From NCBI RefSeq assembly GCF_026340655.1, contig NZ_JAPEOZ010000001.1:1860001-1924000 (forward strand): a stretch of 64,000 nucleotides of DNA, in the 5' to 3' direction. Below are positions 34,371 through 43,828 of the stretch, one piece after another; position 1 is the stretch's first letter, and each line of letters starts with the position of its first letter. The position numbers were made by a program, and so were the translations under genes. The notes beneath the pieces are model-generated. The model worked only from the letters and a program-made list of their open reading frames with translations, ran no database searches and was not told the origin of the DNA. The stretch is from Streptomyces sp. NBC_01275 (GTDB lineage: Bacteria > Actinomycetota > Actinomycetes > Streptomycetales > Streptomycetaceae).

Positions 34371-35038
34371 CGATCGCCCTACGGCACGCACGCGTGCGCT
34401 ACGGCCCCCTGGAGGCCCTGCACGGCGTCACCCTCGCCGCCCCCTCCCCCGGCCTCACCGTCCTGCTGGGCCGCAACGGCTCCGGCCGTACGACGGTGCT
34501 GCGGGCGCTCGCCGGGGCGGTGCCGCTGTCCGGGGGCGCGGTGGTGTGGGACGGGACGGAGGTGACGAGGATGCCCGCGTTCGAGCGGGCGCGGCGCGGG
34601 CTGTGCCTGGTTCCCGAGCGGCGGGCGGTGTTCGGCTCGCTGACCGTGCGGGAGAACCTCGAACTGGCGGGTCCCGACTGCGACTCCGTCCTGGCGGCCT
34701 ACCCGCAGCTGCGGCCGCTGCTCGCCCGCCGCGCCGGCACGCTCTCCGGCGGTGAGCAGCGGATGCTCGCCCTCTCCCGCGCCCTGCGGGCACACGCGCG
34801 CGTGGTGCTCGTCGACGAGCCCGCGCAGGGCATGTCCCCGGCGGTCGCCGCCCGGACCTACGACCTGCTGGCCTCGCTCGACGCGTGCGTGGTCGTCGCC
34901 GAGCAGCGGCTGCCGCCCGCGCTGCGCGGCCGTAGGGCCTTCGTGCACGAACTGCGGCGCGGCGCGGTCGTGTTCAGCGGCGAGGCGGGCGAGTGGGCGG
35001 CCCGGGCGGGGCGCCCGTCACCGCGGGGCGGCCGGTGA
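34367..35038 (+). CDS. LivF-like ABC ATPase with Arg in the Walker A motif
   Basis: 223 residues, shorter than usual LivF (about 235-250). The Walker A reads LLGRNGSGRTTVLRALAG, with Arg (CGT codon) where Lys is almost invariant. The signature LSGGEQRMLALSRAL and Walker B RVVLVDEPAQGMSP are normal, as is MPAFERARRGLCLVPERRAVF. With the fused protein, whose own signature motif is altered, it would form an asymmetric ATPase pair. Overlaps the fusion gene by 4 bp. Confidence 0.88.
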   Translation: MTIALRHARVRYGPLEALHGVTLAAPSPGLTVLLGRNGSGRTTVLRALAGAVPLSGGAVVWDGTEVTRMPAFERARRGLCLVPERRAVFGSLTVRENLELAGPDCDSVLAAYPQLRPLLARRAGTLSGGEQRMLALSRALRAHARVVLVDEPAQGMSPAVAARTYDLLASLDACVVVAEQRLPPALRGRRAFVHELRRGAVVFSGEAGEWAARAGRPSPRGGR

Positions 35039-35093
35039 CAGCGGGGCCCCACCGTCACAGGCCGCCAGGCGCGGCCCGGGCCGCCCGGTCCGC

Positions 35094-35801
<708 letters not shown>

Positions 35802-35870
35802 CTACGGACCCGGGCCTCCCCCAAGGCGGGGCGCTTCCCACGCGTCGACGCGGGTGTCGCGCTCCACCCC

Positions 35871-35933
35871 GTCCGCCGGCGGTGGTGCTGCGCGTCGTCT
35901 GACTCTGCGTCTGACTCCGTGCGGCCGGCGGAC
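35871..35933 (-). other. Inverted repeat in the rpf leader
   Basis: Ten-base arms GTCCGCCGGC (35871-35880) and GCCGGCGGAC (35924-35933) enclose a region with duplicated GTCTGACTC. The predicted transcript leader is about 170 nt. Rpf genes in this genus are known for c-di-AMP (ydaO) riboswitches, but I do not find the conserved ydaO core here, so this is only a structured leader. Confidence 0.35.
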
Positions 35934-35967
35934 GTACCCGAGCGGTGCTCGCTGCACACGGCGGAGC

Positions 35968-35997
35968 AATCTAGGGAGCCTGACGAGTCGTTATCAA
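35968..35997 (-). promoter_or_regulatory. Promoter of the rpf/LysM gene
   Basis: TTGATA (35992-35997 on the minus strand) and TAGATT (35968-35973) are separated by 18 bases. This is a good HrdB-like promoter and puts the start of the RNA around 35961. Confidence 0.55.
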
Positions 35998-36109
35998 CCA
36001 ACTCCCTGTTTCCGCAGACCAGTTGAGGGTTACCGTAGGTAGCGGCGAATTCTGGCCACCTATTTCATGCACCCATTTCCTGATTTGTCGACCATCACTC
36101 GAAGCACCC

Positions 36110-36125
36110 TGTGAGTCAGCTCACG
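36110..36125. promoter_or_regulatory. Crp-like site between rpf and a hypothetical gene
   Basis: TGTGA-GTCAGC-TCACG matches TGTGA-N6-TCACA (Crp/Rv3676 consensus) in all but the last base. It lies 112 bp upstream of the predicted rpf -35 box and about 195 bp before the gene at 36320. Crp control of rpf genes is known in actinobacteria; function here is inferred. Confidence 0.5.
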
Positions 36126-36319
36126 GAATCAACCTCCGTAACCTCCCCGTTACTTGACATGGAGTGTCTGATTCCGCACCCAAAGTGACCGCCTGCGCTC
36201 GACGGTTCGATTCCGTCAGCCGTGCAGCGTGACTCCCGCCACAGCTCGCCCGTTGTCTCCTGCATGAGCCGGGGACCCTCCCGGCCCCGCCCACGCACCG
36301 CCTTCCGAGGGAGTCACCC

Positions 36320-37102
36320 GTGCCGCGCATGCTCGACGTCAGCGACGAGGTACGTGCCGAGATCGGCGACGAAGAAGCCGACCGGCTGCTCGCCGGAGAG
36401 AACGCCCCGGGCAGTTACGACTGCACGTCCTGCCGCACCCCGGGCGACTCCGAGCACGAGCGCACCAGCACCGTCCTGTTCATCGGGGACGAGACCGCCG
36501 TCCTCGCCTTCGCCCACGCCACCTGTCTGCCCTCGCAGATCGTCCAGGTCACCGAGGAGCAGCTGCAGGGCGCGGTCCGCTCGATCAGCGGCGACACGGT
36601 CGACCTGGACCCCGACAAGGTCGTGCCCGAGCAGGCCGTGCTCGGCGTGACCAGCGGACTCATCCTGATCGCCGGGGAGTTGCACCCGGCCCTGGTCGTC
36701 GAGCCGACCGCGCCCATCGTGCGGCCCGGCGCGACCGGCGCCGGCGACGACTTCCTGCCACTGCTCATCGAGCAGGGCTTCATGCCGCTGTCCGAGCTGT
36801 CCGAGGTGCCGCCGGTGCAGCACGGCTGGTCCGTGCTGCTGGCGATGGGGCAGCTGCACGCGGTGCTCCAGCCGTCGGCGAACGGCGGGCAGCCGGTCGC
36901 CTGGTGGCAGGCGCACCAGCCGCTCCAGGTGACGGAGGGGTGGCGGGCCGCCGCCAACAAGCACCAGCAGGTGCTGATGTTCGCCGCGCCGGTGGGCTCC
37001 ATCGGGCGTCAGCCCCGGGAGGACCTGCTGCGCGACGCACTGGACAAGGCCGCCGCCAACGGGCAGTTGGTCGGGGCCGCGATGCCCCTCGCCGGAACCT
37101 GA
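36320..37102 (+). CDS. Conserved hypothetical protein
   Basis: 260 residues, GTG start at 36320 behind GAGGGAG (an alternative ATG is three codons in). No membrane segments or signal peptide. It has CTSCRTPG near the N-terminus, a lone CxxC, and mixed alpha/beta content with HGWSVLLAMGQLHAVL and HQQVLMFAAPVGSIG. I do not recognise a named family. It faces the rpf gene across a 530-bp region containing the Crp-like site. Downstream it ends 13 bp before a short repeat array. Confidence 0.8.
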   Translation: MPRMLDVSDEVRAEIGDEEADRLLAGENAPGSYDCTSCRTPGDSEHERTSTVLFIGDETAVLAFAHATCLPSQIVQVTEEQLQGAVRSISGDTVDLDPDKVVPEQAVLGVTSGLILIAGELHPALVVEPTAPIVRPGATGAGDDFLPLLIEQGFMPLSELSEVPPVQHGWSVLLAMGQLHAVLQPSANGGQPVAWWQAHQPLQVTEGWRAAANKHQQVLMFAAPVGSIGRQPREDLLRDALDKAAANGQLVGAAMPLAGT

Positions 37103-37114
37103 GCGCACCTCGGA

Positions 37115-37162
37115 ACAGATCCCAGGACAGATCCCAGGACAGGTCTCAGGACCTGTCCCAGG
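37115..37162 (+). repeat. Four 12-bp tandem repeats with a hairpin
   Basis: ACAGATCCCAGG occurs at 37115-37126 and 37127-37138, then ACAGGTCTCAGG and ACCTGTCCCAGG. The last two give the hairpin GGACAGGT-6-ACCTGTCC (37137-37158). It follows the hypothetical gene and may serve as its terminator. Confidence 0.6.
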
Positions 37163-37215
37163 ACGGGCGGGCCGTCCAGCCGCATCCCATCCCGTGCAGG
37201 GTCGTTTGGACATAC

Positions 37216-37620
37216 GTGCACACCTACGACGTTCCCCGCCGCCAGGCCTACCAGCCGATCCCGTCCGCGCGACCGGCTCAGGATCCCCAGGGCGGCCCAT
37301 CGGCCACGCCGATCTACGACGCGCTCTACGCCGAGTACGTCAAGACGTTCCGCTCGCTGCCGGGCGACCGCAGCGGCGAGGACGACCTGGGGTTCACCGC
37401 TTTCGGGAACATCCCGCACCCCACGGGCTCGTACAACGGCCACCGGCCGGGGTCGTTCAGCAGCTCGTACAGCGCCTACAGCGCGGGCGCGCAGAGCGCA
37501 CGGCACGGGACCGGACAGCAGTCGCAGTGGCAGCGGGTCGGGCAGATCGGCCAGCAGCACACGCCCACCACGATGGTCCCGGTCCCGGCGGCGCTCCCGC
37601 CGGGCCGAAGGGGCTTCTGA
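37216..37620 (+). CDS. Conserved hypothetical protein, disordered type
   Basis: 134 residues from the GTG at 37216. Rich in Pro, Gln, Ser, Gly and Tyr with no hydrophobic segments. The block SATPIYDALYAEYVKTFRSLPG is the most conserved-looking part and also occurs in short Streptomyces hypothetical proteins. No ribosome site is obvious, so leaderless or coupled initiation is possible. Function unknown; it is the last gene before a double terminator and der. Confidence 0.7.
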   Translation: MHTYDVPRRQAYQPIPSARPAQDPQGGPSATPIYDALYAEYVKTFRSLPGDRSGEDDLGFTAFGNIPHPTGSYNGHRPGSFSSSYSAYSAGAQSARHGTGQQSQWQRVGQIGQQHTPTTMVPVPAALPPGRRGF

Positions 37621-37653
37621 GCCCGGCCGGTTCCTGACCCGGCCGGGCCGACA

Positions 37654-37696
37654 CGGCTGGAGGGCGGCGCCCCCCGCGGGCGCCGCCCTCCAGCCG
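37654..37696. terminator. Double hairpin terminator between the hypothetical gene and der
   Basis: Arms 37654-37672 and 37678-37696 give a perfect 19-bp stem with a 5-base loop. A second, smaller hairpin (GCCCGGCC/GGCCGGGC) lies at 37621-37648. Both sit between convergent genes. Confidence 0.8.
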
Positions 37697-37727
37697 TCTG
37701 TCGTCTGTCGTGTCGCTTCCTGCTCGG

Positions 37728-39209
37728 CTACTTCTTCTTGTTGCCGCGCTTCTCGCGCACCCGCACCGAGATATGGATCGGCGTGCCCTCGAAGCCGAAC
37801 TCCTCGCGCAGCCGGCGCTCGATGAAGCGCCGGTAGCCCGCCTCGATGAAGCCGGAGGCGAAGAGCACGAACCGCGGCGGCTTGGTGCCGGCCTGGGTGC
37901 CGAAGAGGATGCGCGGCTGCTTGCCGCCCCGGACGGGGTGCGGGTGGGCGGCGACCAGCTCGCCGAGGAAGGCGTTGAGGCGGCCCGTCGGGACGCGGGT
38001 CTCCCAGCCGGCCAGGGCGGTCTCGATCGCCGGGACCAGCTTCTCCATATGGCGGCCGGTGCGCGCCGAGACGTTCACCCGGGGCGCCCAGGCGACCTGG
38101 GCGAACTCGGTCTCGATCTCCCGCTCCAGGTAGTAGCGGCGCTCCTCGTCGAGGGTGTCCCACTTGTTGTAGGCGATGACGAGGGCGCGGCCCGCGTCCA
38201 CCGCCATGGTGACGATGCGCTGGTCCTGGACCGAGATGGACTCCGAGGCGTCGACCAGGATGACCGCCACCTCGGCCTTCTCGACGGCGGCCGCGGTGCG
38301 CAGCGAGGCGTAGTAGTCGGCGCCCTGCTGGAGGTGGACGCGCTTGCGGATGCCTGCCGTGTCGACGAACTTCCAGATCACGCCGCCGAGTTCGATCAGC
38401 TCGTCGACCGGGTCGCGGGTGGTGCCCGCGATCTCGTTGACGACGACCCGCTCCTCGTTCGCCACCTTGTTCAGCAGCGAGGACTTTCCGACGTTCGGAC
38501 GGCCGATCAGGGCGATGCGGCGCGGGCCGCCGGTCACCGTGCCGAAGGTCTGCTCGGGGGCCTCCGGCAGCGCCTCCAGGACGGCGTCCAGCATGTCGCC
38601 GGTGCCGCGGCCGTGCAGGGCGGAGACCGGGTGCGGCTCGCCGAGGCCCAGGGACCACAGGTAGGCCGCGTCGGCCTCGGCGCTCGGGCCGTCGACCTTG
38701 TTGGCGGCCAGCACGACCGGCTTGCCGGCCTTGCGCAGCAGCCGGACGACGGCCTCGTCGGTGTCGGTCGCGCCGACCTTGGCGTCGACGACGAACACGA
38801 CGGCGTCGGCGGCCTCGATCGCGTACTCGGCCTGCGCGGCCACGGAGGCGTCGATGCCGAGCACGTCCTGCTCCCAGCCGCCGGTGTCGACGACCTTGAA
38901 GCGGCGGCCCGCCCACTCGGCCTCGTAGGTGACGCGGTCACGGGTGACGCCGGGCTTGTCCTCGACGACGGCCTCGCGGCGGCCGATGATCCGGTTCACC
39001 AGGGTCGACTTGCCGACGTTCGGACGGCCGACGACGGCGAGCACGGGCAGCGGCCCGTGCCCGGCGGCCTCGATCGCGCCCTCGACGTCCTCGACGTCGA
39101 AGCCCTCTACGGCGGCGAGCTCCATGAACTCCGCGTACTCGGCGTCGCCGAGCGCCCCGTGATCGTGCTCGTGCTCGGCCGAGCCGTCGGGCTGGATGTG
39201 GTCGTTCAT
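37728..39209 (-). CDS. der: Ribosome-assembly GTPase Der (EngA)
   Basis: 493 residues from the ATG at 39209. Two GTPase domains in tandem: first [14 protein letters not shown] with DTGGWE; second [21 protein letters not shown] and [12 protein letters not shown]-like C-terminal domain ([19 protein letters not shown], ending KRGNKKK) is family-typical. Der matures the 50S subunit. An acidic/His N-terminal extension of about 50 residues is present, as in other actinobacteria. It is the last gene of the plsC-cmk side of the cluster, 106 bp after plsC. Confidence 0.96.
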   Translation of the reverse strand: MNDHIQPDGSAEHEHDHGALGDAEYAEFMELAAVEGFDVEDVEGAIEAAGHGPLPVLAVVGRPNVGKSTLVNRIIGRREAVVEDKPGVTRDRVTYEAEWAGRRFKVVDTGGWEQDVLGIDASVAAQAEYAIEAADAVVFVVDAKVGATDTDEAVVRLLRKAGKPVVLAANKVDGPSAEADAAYLWSLGLGEPHPVSALHGRGTGDMLDAVLEALPEAPEQTFGTVTGGPRRIALIGRPNVGKSSLLNKVANEERVVVNEIAGTTRDPVDELIELGGVIWKFVDTAGIRKRVHLQQGADYYASLRTAAAVEKAEVAVILVDASESISVQDQRIVTMAVDAGRALVIAYNKWDTLDEERRYYLEREIETEFAQVAWAPRVNVSARTGRHMEKLVPAIETALAGWETRVPTGRLNAFLGELVAAHPHPVRGGKQPRILFGTQAGTKPPRFVLFASGFIEAGYRRFIERRLREEFGFEGTPIHISVRVREKRGNKKK

Positions 39210-39315
39210 GAAGTCCGTACCTCGTAGTTCATCGTGGTGATCGGTGGACAACCTGACAGGTTCCAGGTGATCCACTACTAAGTGTCGCCCAGCGCCCGTG
39301 AGGACGCCCGGCGTT

Positions 39316-39966
39316 TTACCGGCGGCCGGTGAGCCGCCTGGCGTTCTCCAGGTGTGCGGAGAGCTGCTTCTGAATGCGTTCGGTGGCCTCGTCCAGCGCC
39401 TTGCGGGTCCGCCGTCCGCTGCCGTCGCCCGCGTCGAACGGGTCGCCGAAGACGACGTCGACCCGGGAGCGCAGCGGGGGCAGCGCCTTTATCAACCGTC
39501 CGCGCCGCTCGGAGCTTCCCAGCACGGCCACGGGGACGATCGGCGCCCCGCTGCGTACGGCGAAGTAGGCGAGCCCCGCGCGCAGGGCGGCGAAATCGCC
39601 CTCGCCCCGGGAGCCCTCCGGGAAGATCCCGAGGACCCCGCCGTTCTGCAGCACGCCCAGCGCGCGGGTGATCGCCGTGCGGTCGGTGCTGTCGCGGTCG
39701 ACCTTGATCTGGCCGACGCGGTTCATGAACGGGCCGAGCGGTCCGACGAACGCCTCCTTCTTGACCAGGAAGTGCGACGCACGGGGCGCCACACCGATGA
39801 CCATCGGGCCGTCGACGTTGTGCGAGTGGTTGACCGCGAGGATCACCGGCCCGTTCACGGGCACCCGCCAGGCGCCCAGCACACGCGGCTTCCACAGCCC
39901 GTACATCAGGCCGACGCCGATGCGCCGTCCCACCTCCGCGCCCCTCTCCGAGGGCAGTTCGCTCAC
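39316..39966 (-). CDS. 1-acylglycerol-3-phosphate acyltransferase (PlsC family)
   Basis: 216 residues. Acyltransferase motif I is [10 protein letters not shown], a variant of NHxxxxD; motif III is [19 protein letters not shown] is motif IV. Transfers an acyl group to lysophosphatidate or a related lipid at the membrane. GTG start overlaps the cmk stop by 4 bp, so translation is coupled. Confidence 0.92.
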   Translation of the reverse strand: MSELPSERGAEVGRRIGVGLMYGLWKPRVLGAWRVPVNGPVILAVNHSHNVDGPMVIGVAPRASHFLVKKEAFVGPLGPFMNRVGQIKVDRDSTDRTAITRALGVLQNGGVLGIFPEGSRGEGDFAALRAGLAYFAVRSGAPIVPVAVLGSSERRGRLIKALPPLRSRVDVVFGDPFDAGDGSGRRTRKALDEATERIQKQLSAHLENARRLTGRR

Positions 39967-40649
39967 TTTCCGGCCCGCTTCTCCTCGACGAGGGTGACGA
40001 CGCACTCGATGACCTGCGCCAGCGTCAGCTCGGTGGTGTCCACCTCGACGGCGTCGTCCGCCTTGGCCAGGGGGGAGGTCTTGCGGGAGGAGTCGGCCGT
40101 GTCCCGCTTGATCAGCGCCTCCCGGGTGGCCTGCACGTCCGCGCCGTTCAGCTCGCCGCTGCGGCGGGCCGCGCGGGCCTCCGGGGAGGCGGTGAGGAAG
40201 ATCTTCAGGTCGGCGTCGGGAAGGACGGTCGTGCCGATGTCCCGGCCCTCGACGACGATGCCCAGCTCCGCGGAGGCCGCCAGCGAGCGCTGCAGCTCGG
40301 TGATCCGGGCCCGCACCTCCGCCACCGCGCTCACCGCGCTGACCTTGGAGGTCACGTCCTGGGTGCGGATCGGACCGGCCACGTCGACGCCGTCGACCTC
40401 GATCGTCGGGTTCGCCGGGTCGGTGCCGGAGACGATCTCCGGCTTCCCGGCGACGGCGGCGATCGCCGTGGGGTCGTCGATGTCGATCCCGTTGCTCACC
40501 ATCCACCACGTGATCGCCCGGTACTGGGCGCCGGTGTCCAGGTAGCTCAGCCCGAGCTGGCCGGCCACGGCCTTGGACGTGCTCGACTTGCCCGTGCCGG
40601 AGGGGCCGTCGATGGCGACAATCACGGGCTGGGCGGCGCCGTTTTCCAC
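39963..40649 (-). CDS. cmk: Cytidylate kinase
   Basis: 228 residues. P-loop AIDGPSGTGKSSTS, then SYLDTGAQYRAITW, VVEGRDIGTTVLPDA and AARRSGELNG with a terminal VDTTELTLAQV. Phosphorylates CMP and dCMP. Upstream of plsC and der, as in many actinobacteria. There is a 198-bp gap to tyrA, so a separate promoter is possible. Confidence 0.96.
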   Translation of the reverse strand: MENGAAQPVIVAIDGPSGTGKSSTSKAVAGQLGLSYLDTGAQYRAITWWMVSNGIDIDDPTAIAAVAGKPEIVSGTDPANPTIEVDGVDVAGPIRTQDVTSKVSAVSAVAEVRARITELQRSLAASAELGIVVEGRDIGTTVLPDADLKIFLTASPEARAARRSGELNGADVQATREALIKRDTADSSRKTSPLAKADDAVEVDTTELTLAQVIECVVTLVEEKRAGK

Positions 40650-40847
40650 GGGGGGACACCTTCCTGGTGCGAGGCGGTGGATGTGCGGGGCGCGATCGCG
40701 CCCCGCACAAGGTTACCGGGCACAGCTCACTCGTCTGGCCGCGCGTCGACGGCACGGCGCCTCTCGACGCCGGTTCGGATGACTCGGCCTGGGAACGGCA
40801 GCCCCCGGCGACGCCCACACCGGCGCCGGGCACCCGGGAAAACGCGG

Positions 40848-41933
40848 CTACTGCCGAATCGCCCACCCTCGCTCACCCAACGCCGCCGACAACACCGCCG
40901 CCGACTTCGGCTCGACCATCAACTGCACCAGCCCCGCCTGCTGCCCCGTCGCATGCTCGATGCGCACGTCCTCGATGTTGACCCCGGCCCGCCCCGCGTC
41001 CGCGAAGATCCGGGCCAGCTGCCCCGGCTGGTCGTCGATCAGCACCGCGACGACCTCGTACACCCGCGGAGCCGTCCCGTGCTTGCCGGGGACCCGGACC
41101 TGTCCGGCGTTGCCCCGGCGCAGGACGTCCTCGACCCCGTCGGCCCCCGCGCGGCGCTTGGCCTCGTCGGAGGACTGCAGGGCGCGCAGCGCCTGGACGG
41201 TCTCCTCCAGGTCGCCGGCGACGTCGGTGAGCAGGTCGGCGACCGGCCCGGGGTTCGCGGACAGGATGTCGATCCACATCCGGGGGTCGGACGCGGCGAT
41301 CCGGGTCACGTCCCGGATGCCCTGCCCGCACAGCCGTACGGCGGCCTCCTCGGCGTGCTCCAGGCGCGCGGCGACCATGCTGGAGACCAGATGGGGCATG
41401 TGGGAGACCAGGGCGACCGCACGGTCGTGGGCGTCGGCGTCCATCACGACCGGCACGGCCCGGCAGTGCGAGACCAGCTCCAGGCCGAGGTTCAGCACCT
41501 CGGTGTCGGTGTCCCGGGTGGGGGTGAGGACCCAGGGTCGGCCCTCGAACAGATCGCCGGTGGCGGCCAGCGGCCCGGACTTCTCCCGACCGGACATGGG
41601 GTGCGTGCCGAGGTACGCCGACAGGTCGAGGCCGAGCGCCTCCAGCTCACGGCGCGGGCCGCCCTTGACGCTGGCCACGTCGAGGTAGCCGCGGGCCACG
41701 CCCCTGCGCATGGCGTCGGCGAGCACCGCGGCCACATGGGCGGGCGGGGCGGCGACGATCGCGAGGTCCACGGGGCCGTCGGGGGCCTCGTCGGCGCCGG
41801 CGCCGAGCGCGGCCGCCGTACGGGCCTGTCCGGGGTCGTGGTCCTCCAGATGGACGACGACGCCCCGCTGGACGAGGGCCAGGGCGGCCGATGTGCCGAT
41901 GAGCCCGGTTCCGATGACGAGGGCGGTCCTCAC
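40848..41933 (-). CDS. tyrA: Prephenate dehydrogenase with ACT domain
   Basis: 361 residues, GTG start overlapping the aroH stop by 4 bp. The NAD-binding motif is ALVIGTGLIGTSAALAL. The substrate region has YLGTHPMSGREKSGPLA and AHDRAVALVSHMPHLVSS. A C-terminal ACT domain (VAVLIDDQPGQLARIFADAG) probably mediates feedback by tyrosine. Makes 4-hydroxyphenylpyruvate. Confidence 0.95.
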   Translation of the reverse strand: MRTALVIGTGLIGTSAALALVQRGVVVHLEDHDPGQARTAAALGAGADEAPDGPVDLAIVAAPPAHVAAVLADAMRRGVARGYLDVASVKGGPRRELEALGLDLSAYLGTHPMSGREKSGPLAATGDLFEGRPWVLTPTRDTDTEVLNLGLELVSHCRAVPVVMDADAHDRAVALVSHMPHLVSSMVAARLEHAEEAAVRLCGQGIRDVTRIAASDPRMWIDILSANPGPVADLLTDVAGDLEETVQALRALQSSDEAKRRAGADGVEDVLRRGNAGQVRVPGKHGTAPRVYEVVAVLIDDQPGQLARIFADAGRAGVNIEDVRIEHATGQQAGLVQLMVEPKSAAVLSAALGERGWAIRQ

Positions 41934-42292
41934 TGGGCGATGTCCTTGCGCAGTGCGGCGGCGGCGCCGAGGTAGACATGGCTGATGTCGGCCCGCGGCC
42001 GGTCGGACTCGATGTGCGCGAGGATCCGTACGACGCGCGGCAGGGCGCCCTCGATGTCGAGTTCCTGCGCGCAGATCAGCGGCACGTCGACGATGCCCAG
42101 CTTGCGGGCCGCGGCCGCCGGGAAGTCGCTGTGCAGGTCGGGCGTGGCCGTGAACCAGATGCTGATCAGGTCGTCGGCGCTGAGGGAGTTCCGCTCCAGG
42201 ACGGCGGTGAGCAGCGCGCCGACCTGCTCGTCCATGTGGCCGGCCTCGTCCCTCTCCAGCTGGACGGCTCCCCGGACCGCTCGTACCGCCAC
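41930..42292 (-). CDS. aroH: Chorismate mutase, AroH type
   Basis: 120 residues, the size of the B. subtilis monofunctional AroH trimer. AVRAVRGAVQLERDEAGHM supplies the N-terminal active-site Arg; DLISIWFTATPDLHSDFPA and a C-terminal HVYLGAAAALR complete it. Converts chorismate to prephenate, which tyrA uses next. GTG start behind AAGGAG. This pair is a classic Tyr/Phe branch. Confidence 0.95.
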   Translation of the reverse strand: MAVRAVRGAVQLERDEAGHMDEQVGALLTAVLERNSLSADDLISIWFTATPDLHSDFPAAAARKLGIVDVPLICAQELDIEGALPRVVRILAHIESDRPRADISHVYLGAAAALRKDIAQ

Positions 42293-42547
42293 GGCGCTGC
42301 TCCTTGCTGATATACGGCTCTTGGTGCATCCAGCGTAGTCAGCCCGCGTCGGACCGGTGCGCGCCGCCCGCCCGCTGAGACGGGGACGCCGAGGCGACAC
42401 CGCGGAGACGCCGAGGGGGCGCCGAGGGGGGACGCTGAGGCGACGCCGAGACGGAAACACCCCCGTACGCCCCCTTTACGCCGGGTGCGGCCTGCGCTCT
42501 CATGTCAATCTGACGGCAGGACACCCGCCTCTCGGGGAAGGCCCGGC

Positions 42548-43198
42548 ATGAAGCGTCCAGGACCCCTGCTCACCCTTCTCGCGGGACTGGTGCTCGGCCT
42601 GTTCCTGCTGACGCTCAACGCGACGACGGGGACGAAGAACGCGGCCTCGTCCACCGTGTCGCAGTCCCCGGCCCCGTCGCCGAAGACCAGCGCCCCGCCG
42701 TCCCCCACGCCCTCGCCCTCCCGCACCTCGGTTCCCGACGCCGACTACGCCGGCCGCACCAAGGACGACTCGGCCGCGATCGCCGTGTCCCTGCGCGACG
42801 GCAAGGCGATCGCGTACTTCTGCGACGGGCACACCAAGGAGTCCTGGCTGAAGGGCGACGTCGAGGACGACGGCGCCCTGCGGCTCACCGGGAAGGACGG
42901 CGCGCGGCTGGACGGCACGCTCGAGGAGGGCAGGCGGATCAGCGGCACGGTCGACGTCGGCGGCACGCACCAGGCGTTCACCGCGGACAGGGCGAAGAAG
43001 CCGTCCGGGCTGTGGCGGGCGACGGCCACCGTGCGCTCCGCGAAGATCGACGGCGGCTGGATCATCCTCAAGGACGGCACCCAGGTGGGCATCGTCACCC
43101 GCGACGGCGAACCCTCGCCCGCGCCCCGCATCGACCCCGAGACCGGCGCGGTGACGGTCGACGGACAGCAGCTCACGGCCCGCCCCGCGACCCCCTGA
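42548..43198 (+). CDS. Exported or membrane-anchored hypothetical protein
   Basis: 216 residues. One N-terminal hydrophobic segment (LLTLLAGLVLGLFLLTL), then a Ser/Pro/Thr linker and a beta-rich domain (DGKAIAYFCDGHTKESWLKG, GGWIILKDGTQVGIV). The helix may be a signal anchor. I do not recognise the domain. The ATG at 42548 follows GGGGAAGG. The next gene, DUF6529, starts 48 bp downstream, so they may form one operon with the Rieske gene. Confidence 0.8.
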   Translation: MKRPGPLLTLLAGLVLGLFLLTLNATTGTKNAASSTVSQSPAPSPKTSAPPSPTPSPSRTSVPDADYAGRTKDDSAAIAVSLRDGKAIAYFCDGHTKESWLKGDVEDDGALRLTGKDGARLDGTLEEGRRISGTVDVGGTHQAFTADRAKKPSGLWRATATVRSAKIDGGWIILKDGTQVGIVTRDGEPSPAPRIDPETGAVTVDGQQLTARPATP

Positions 43199-43246
43199 CC
43201 CCCTGTCCCCCTCGACCCCCTGACCTCCTTTTCCCAGGGAGCCACC

Positions 43247-43828
43247 ATGACCGTCGACCCGAACGCCGCCACCCAGAGCTTCCCGCCCTCGCGCCCCGCG
43301 CCGGCGCCCCACCCCGCCCGATACCTCGTCCCGGCCCTGGTCGCGGCCGCGGTGGCGGTGGCCCTCGGGGTGTACGGCAAGGTCCACGACCCGGCCGGCA
43401 CCGCCTTCAATCTGGCCGGCTTCAGCAGCACGGGCGCGGTGAAGTCCTGGCTGGCGACGGCCGCGGTCTTCTTCGCGCTGGTCCAGGTCGTCTCGGCCCT
43501 GATGCTCTACGGGAAGCTGCCGGGCCCGAGCTGGTCCGGGACGCTGCACCGCTGGTCCGGCCGTGCGGCCTTTCTGATCACGGTCCCGGTTGCGGTGCAC
43601 TGTCTGTACGCGCTTGGCTATCAGACATATGAAACGCGCGTTGTGTGGCACTCCGTCCTGGGCTGCTTCTTCTTCGGCGCCTTCAGCGCCAAGATGCTGC
43701 TGCTGCGCTGGGAGCGGCTCCCGGGATGGCTGCTGCCGATCGTCGGCGGACTCGTCTTCGCCGTGCTCACGATCATCTGGCTCACTTCCGCCCTCTGGTT
43801 CTTCCGCACGTTCGGAGTGACGACATGA
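43247..43828 (+). CDS. DUF6529-type four-helix membrane protein, possible haem carrier
   Basis: 193 residues, four membrane helices (about 27-46, 66-90, 104-128, 135-178). TLHRWSGRAAFLITVPVAVH, CLYALGYQTYE and RVVWHSVLGCFFFGAFSAK place histidines in helices as in cytochrome b561-type proteins. It overlaps the Rieske gene, so it is probably the membrane partner of that iron-sulfur lipoprotein. Haem binding is inference. Confidence 0.8.
   Translation: MTVDPNAATQSFPPSRPAPAPHPARYLVPALVAAAVAVALGVYGKVHDPAGTAFNLAGFSSTGAVKSWLATAAVFFALVQVVSALMLYGKLPGPSWSGTLHRWSGRAAFLITVPVAVHCLYALGYQTYETRVVWHSVLGCFFFGAFSAKMLLLRWERLPGWLLPIVGGLVFAVLTIIWLTSALWFFRTFGVTT

Noticed and set aside
36150..36240. Complete tRNA gene around the T-arm-like sequence
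   Set aside because: No matching acceptor, D or anticodon stems were found on either strand.
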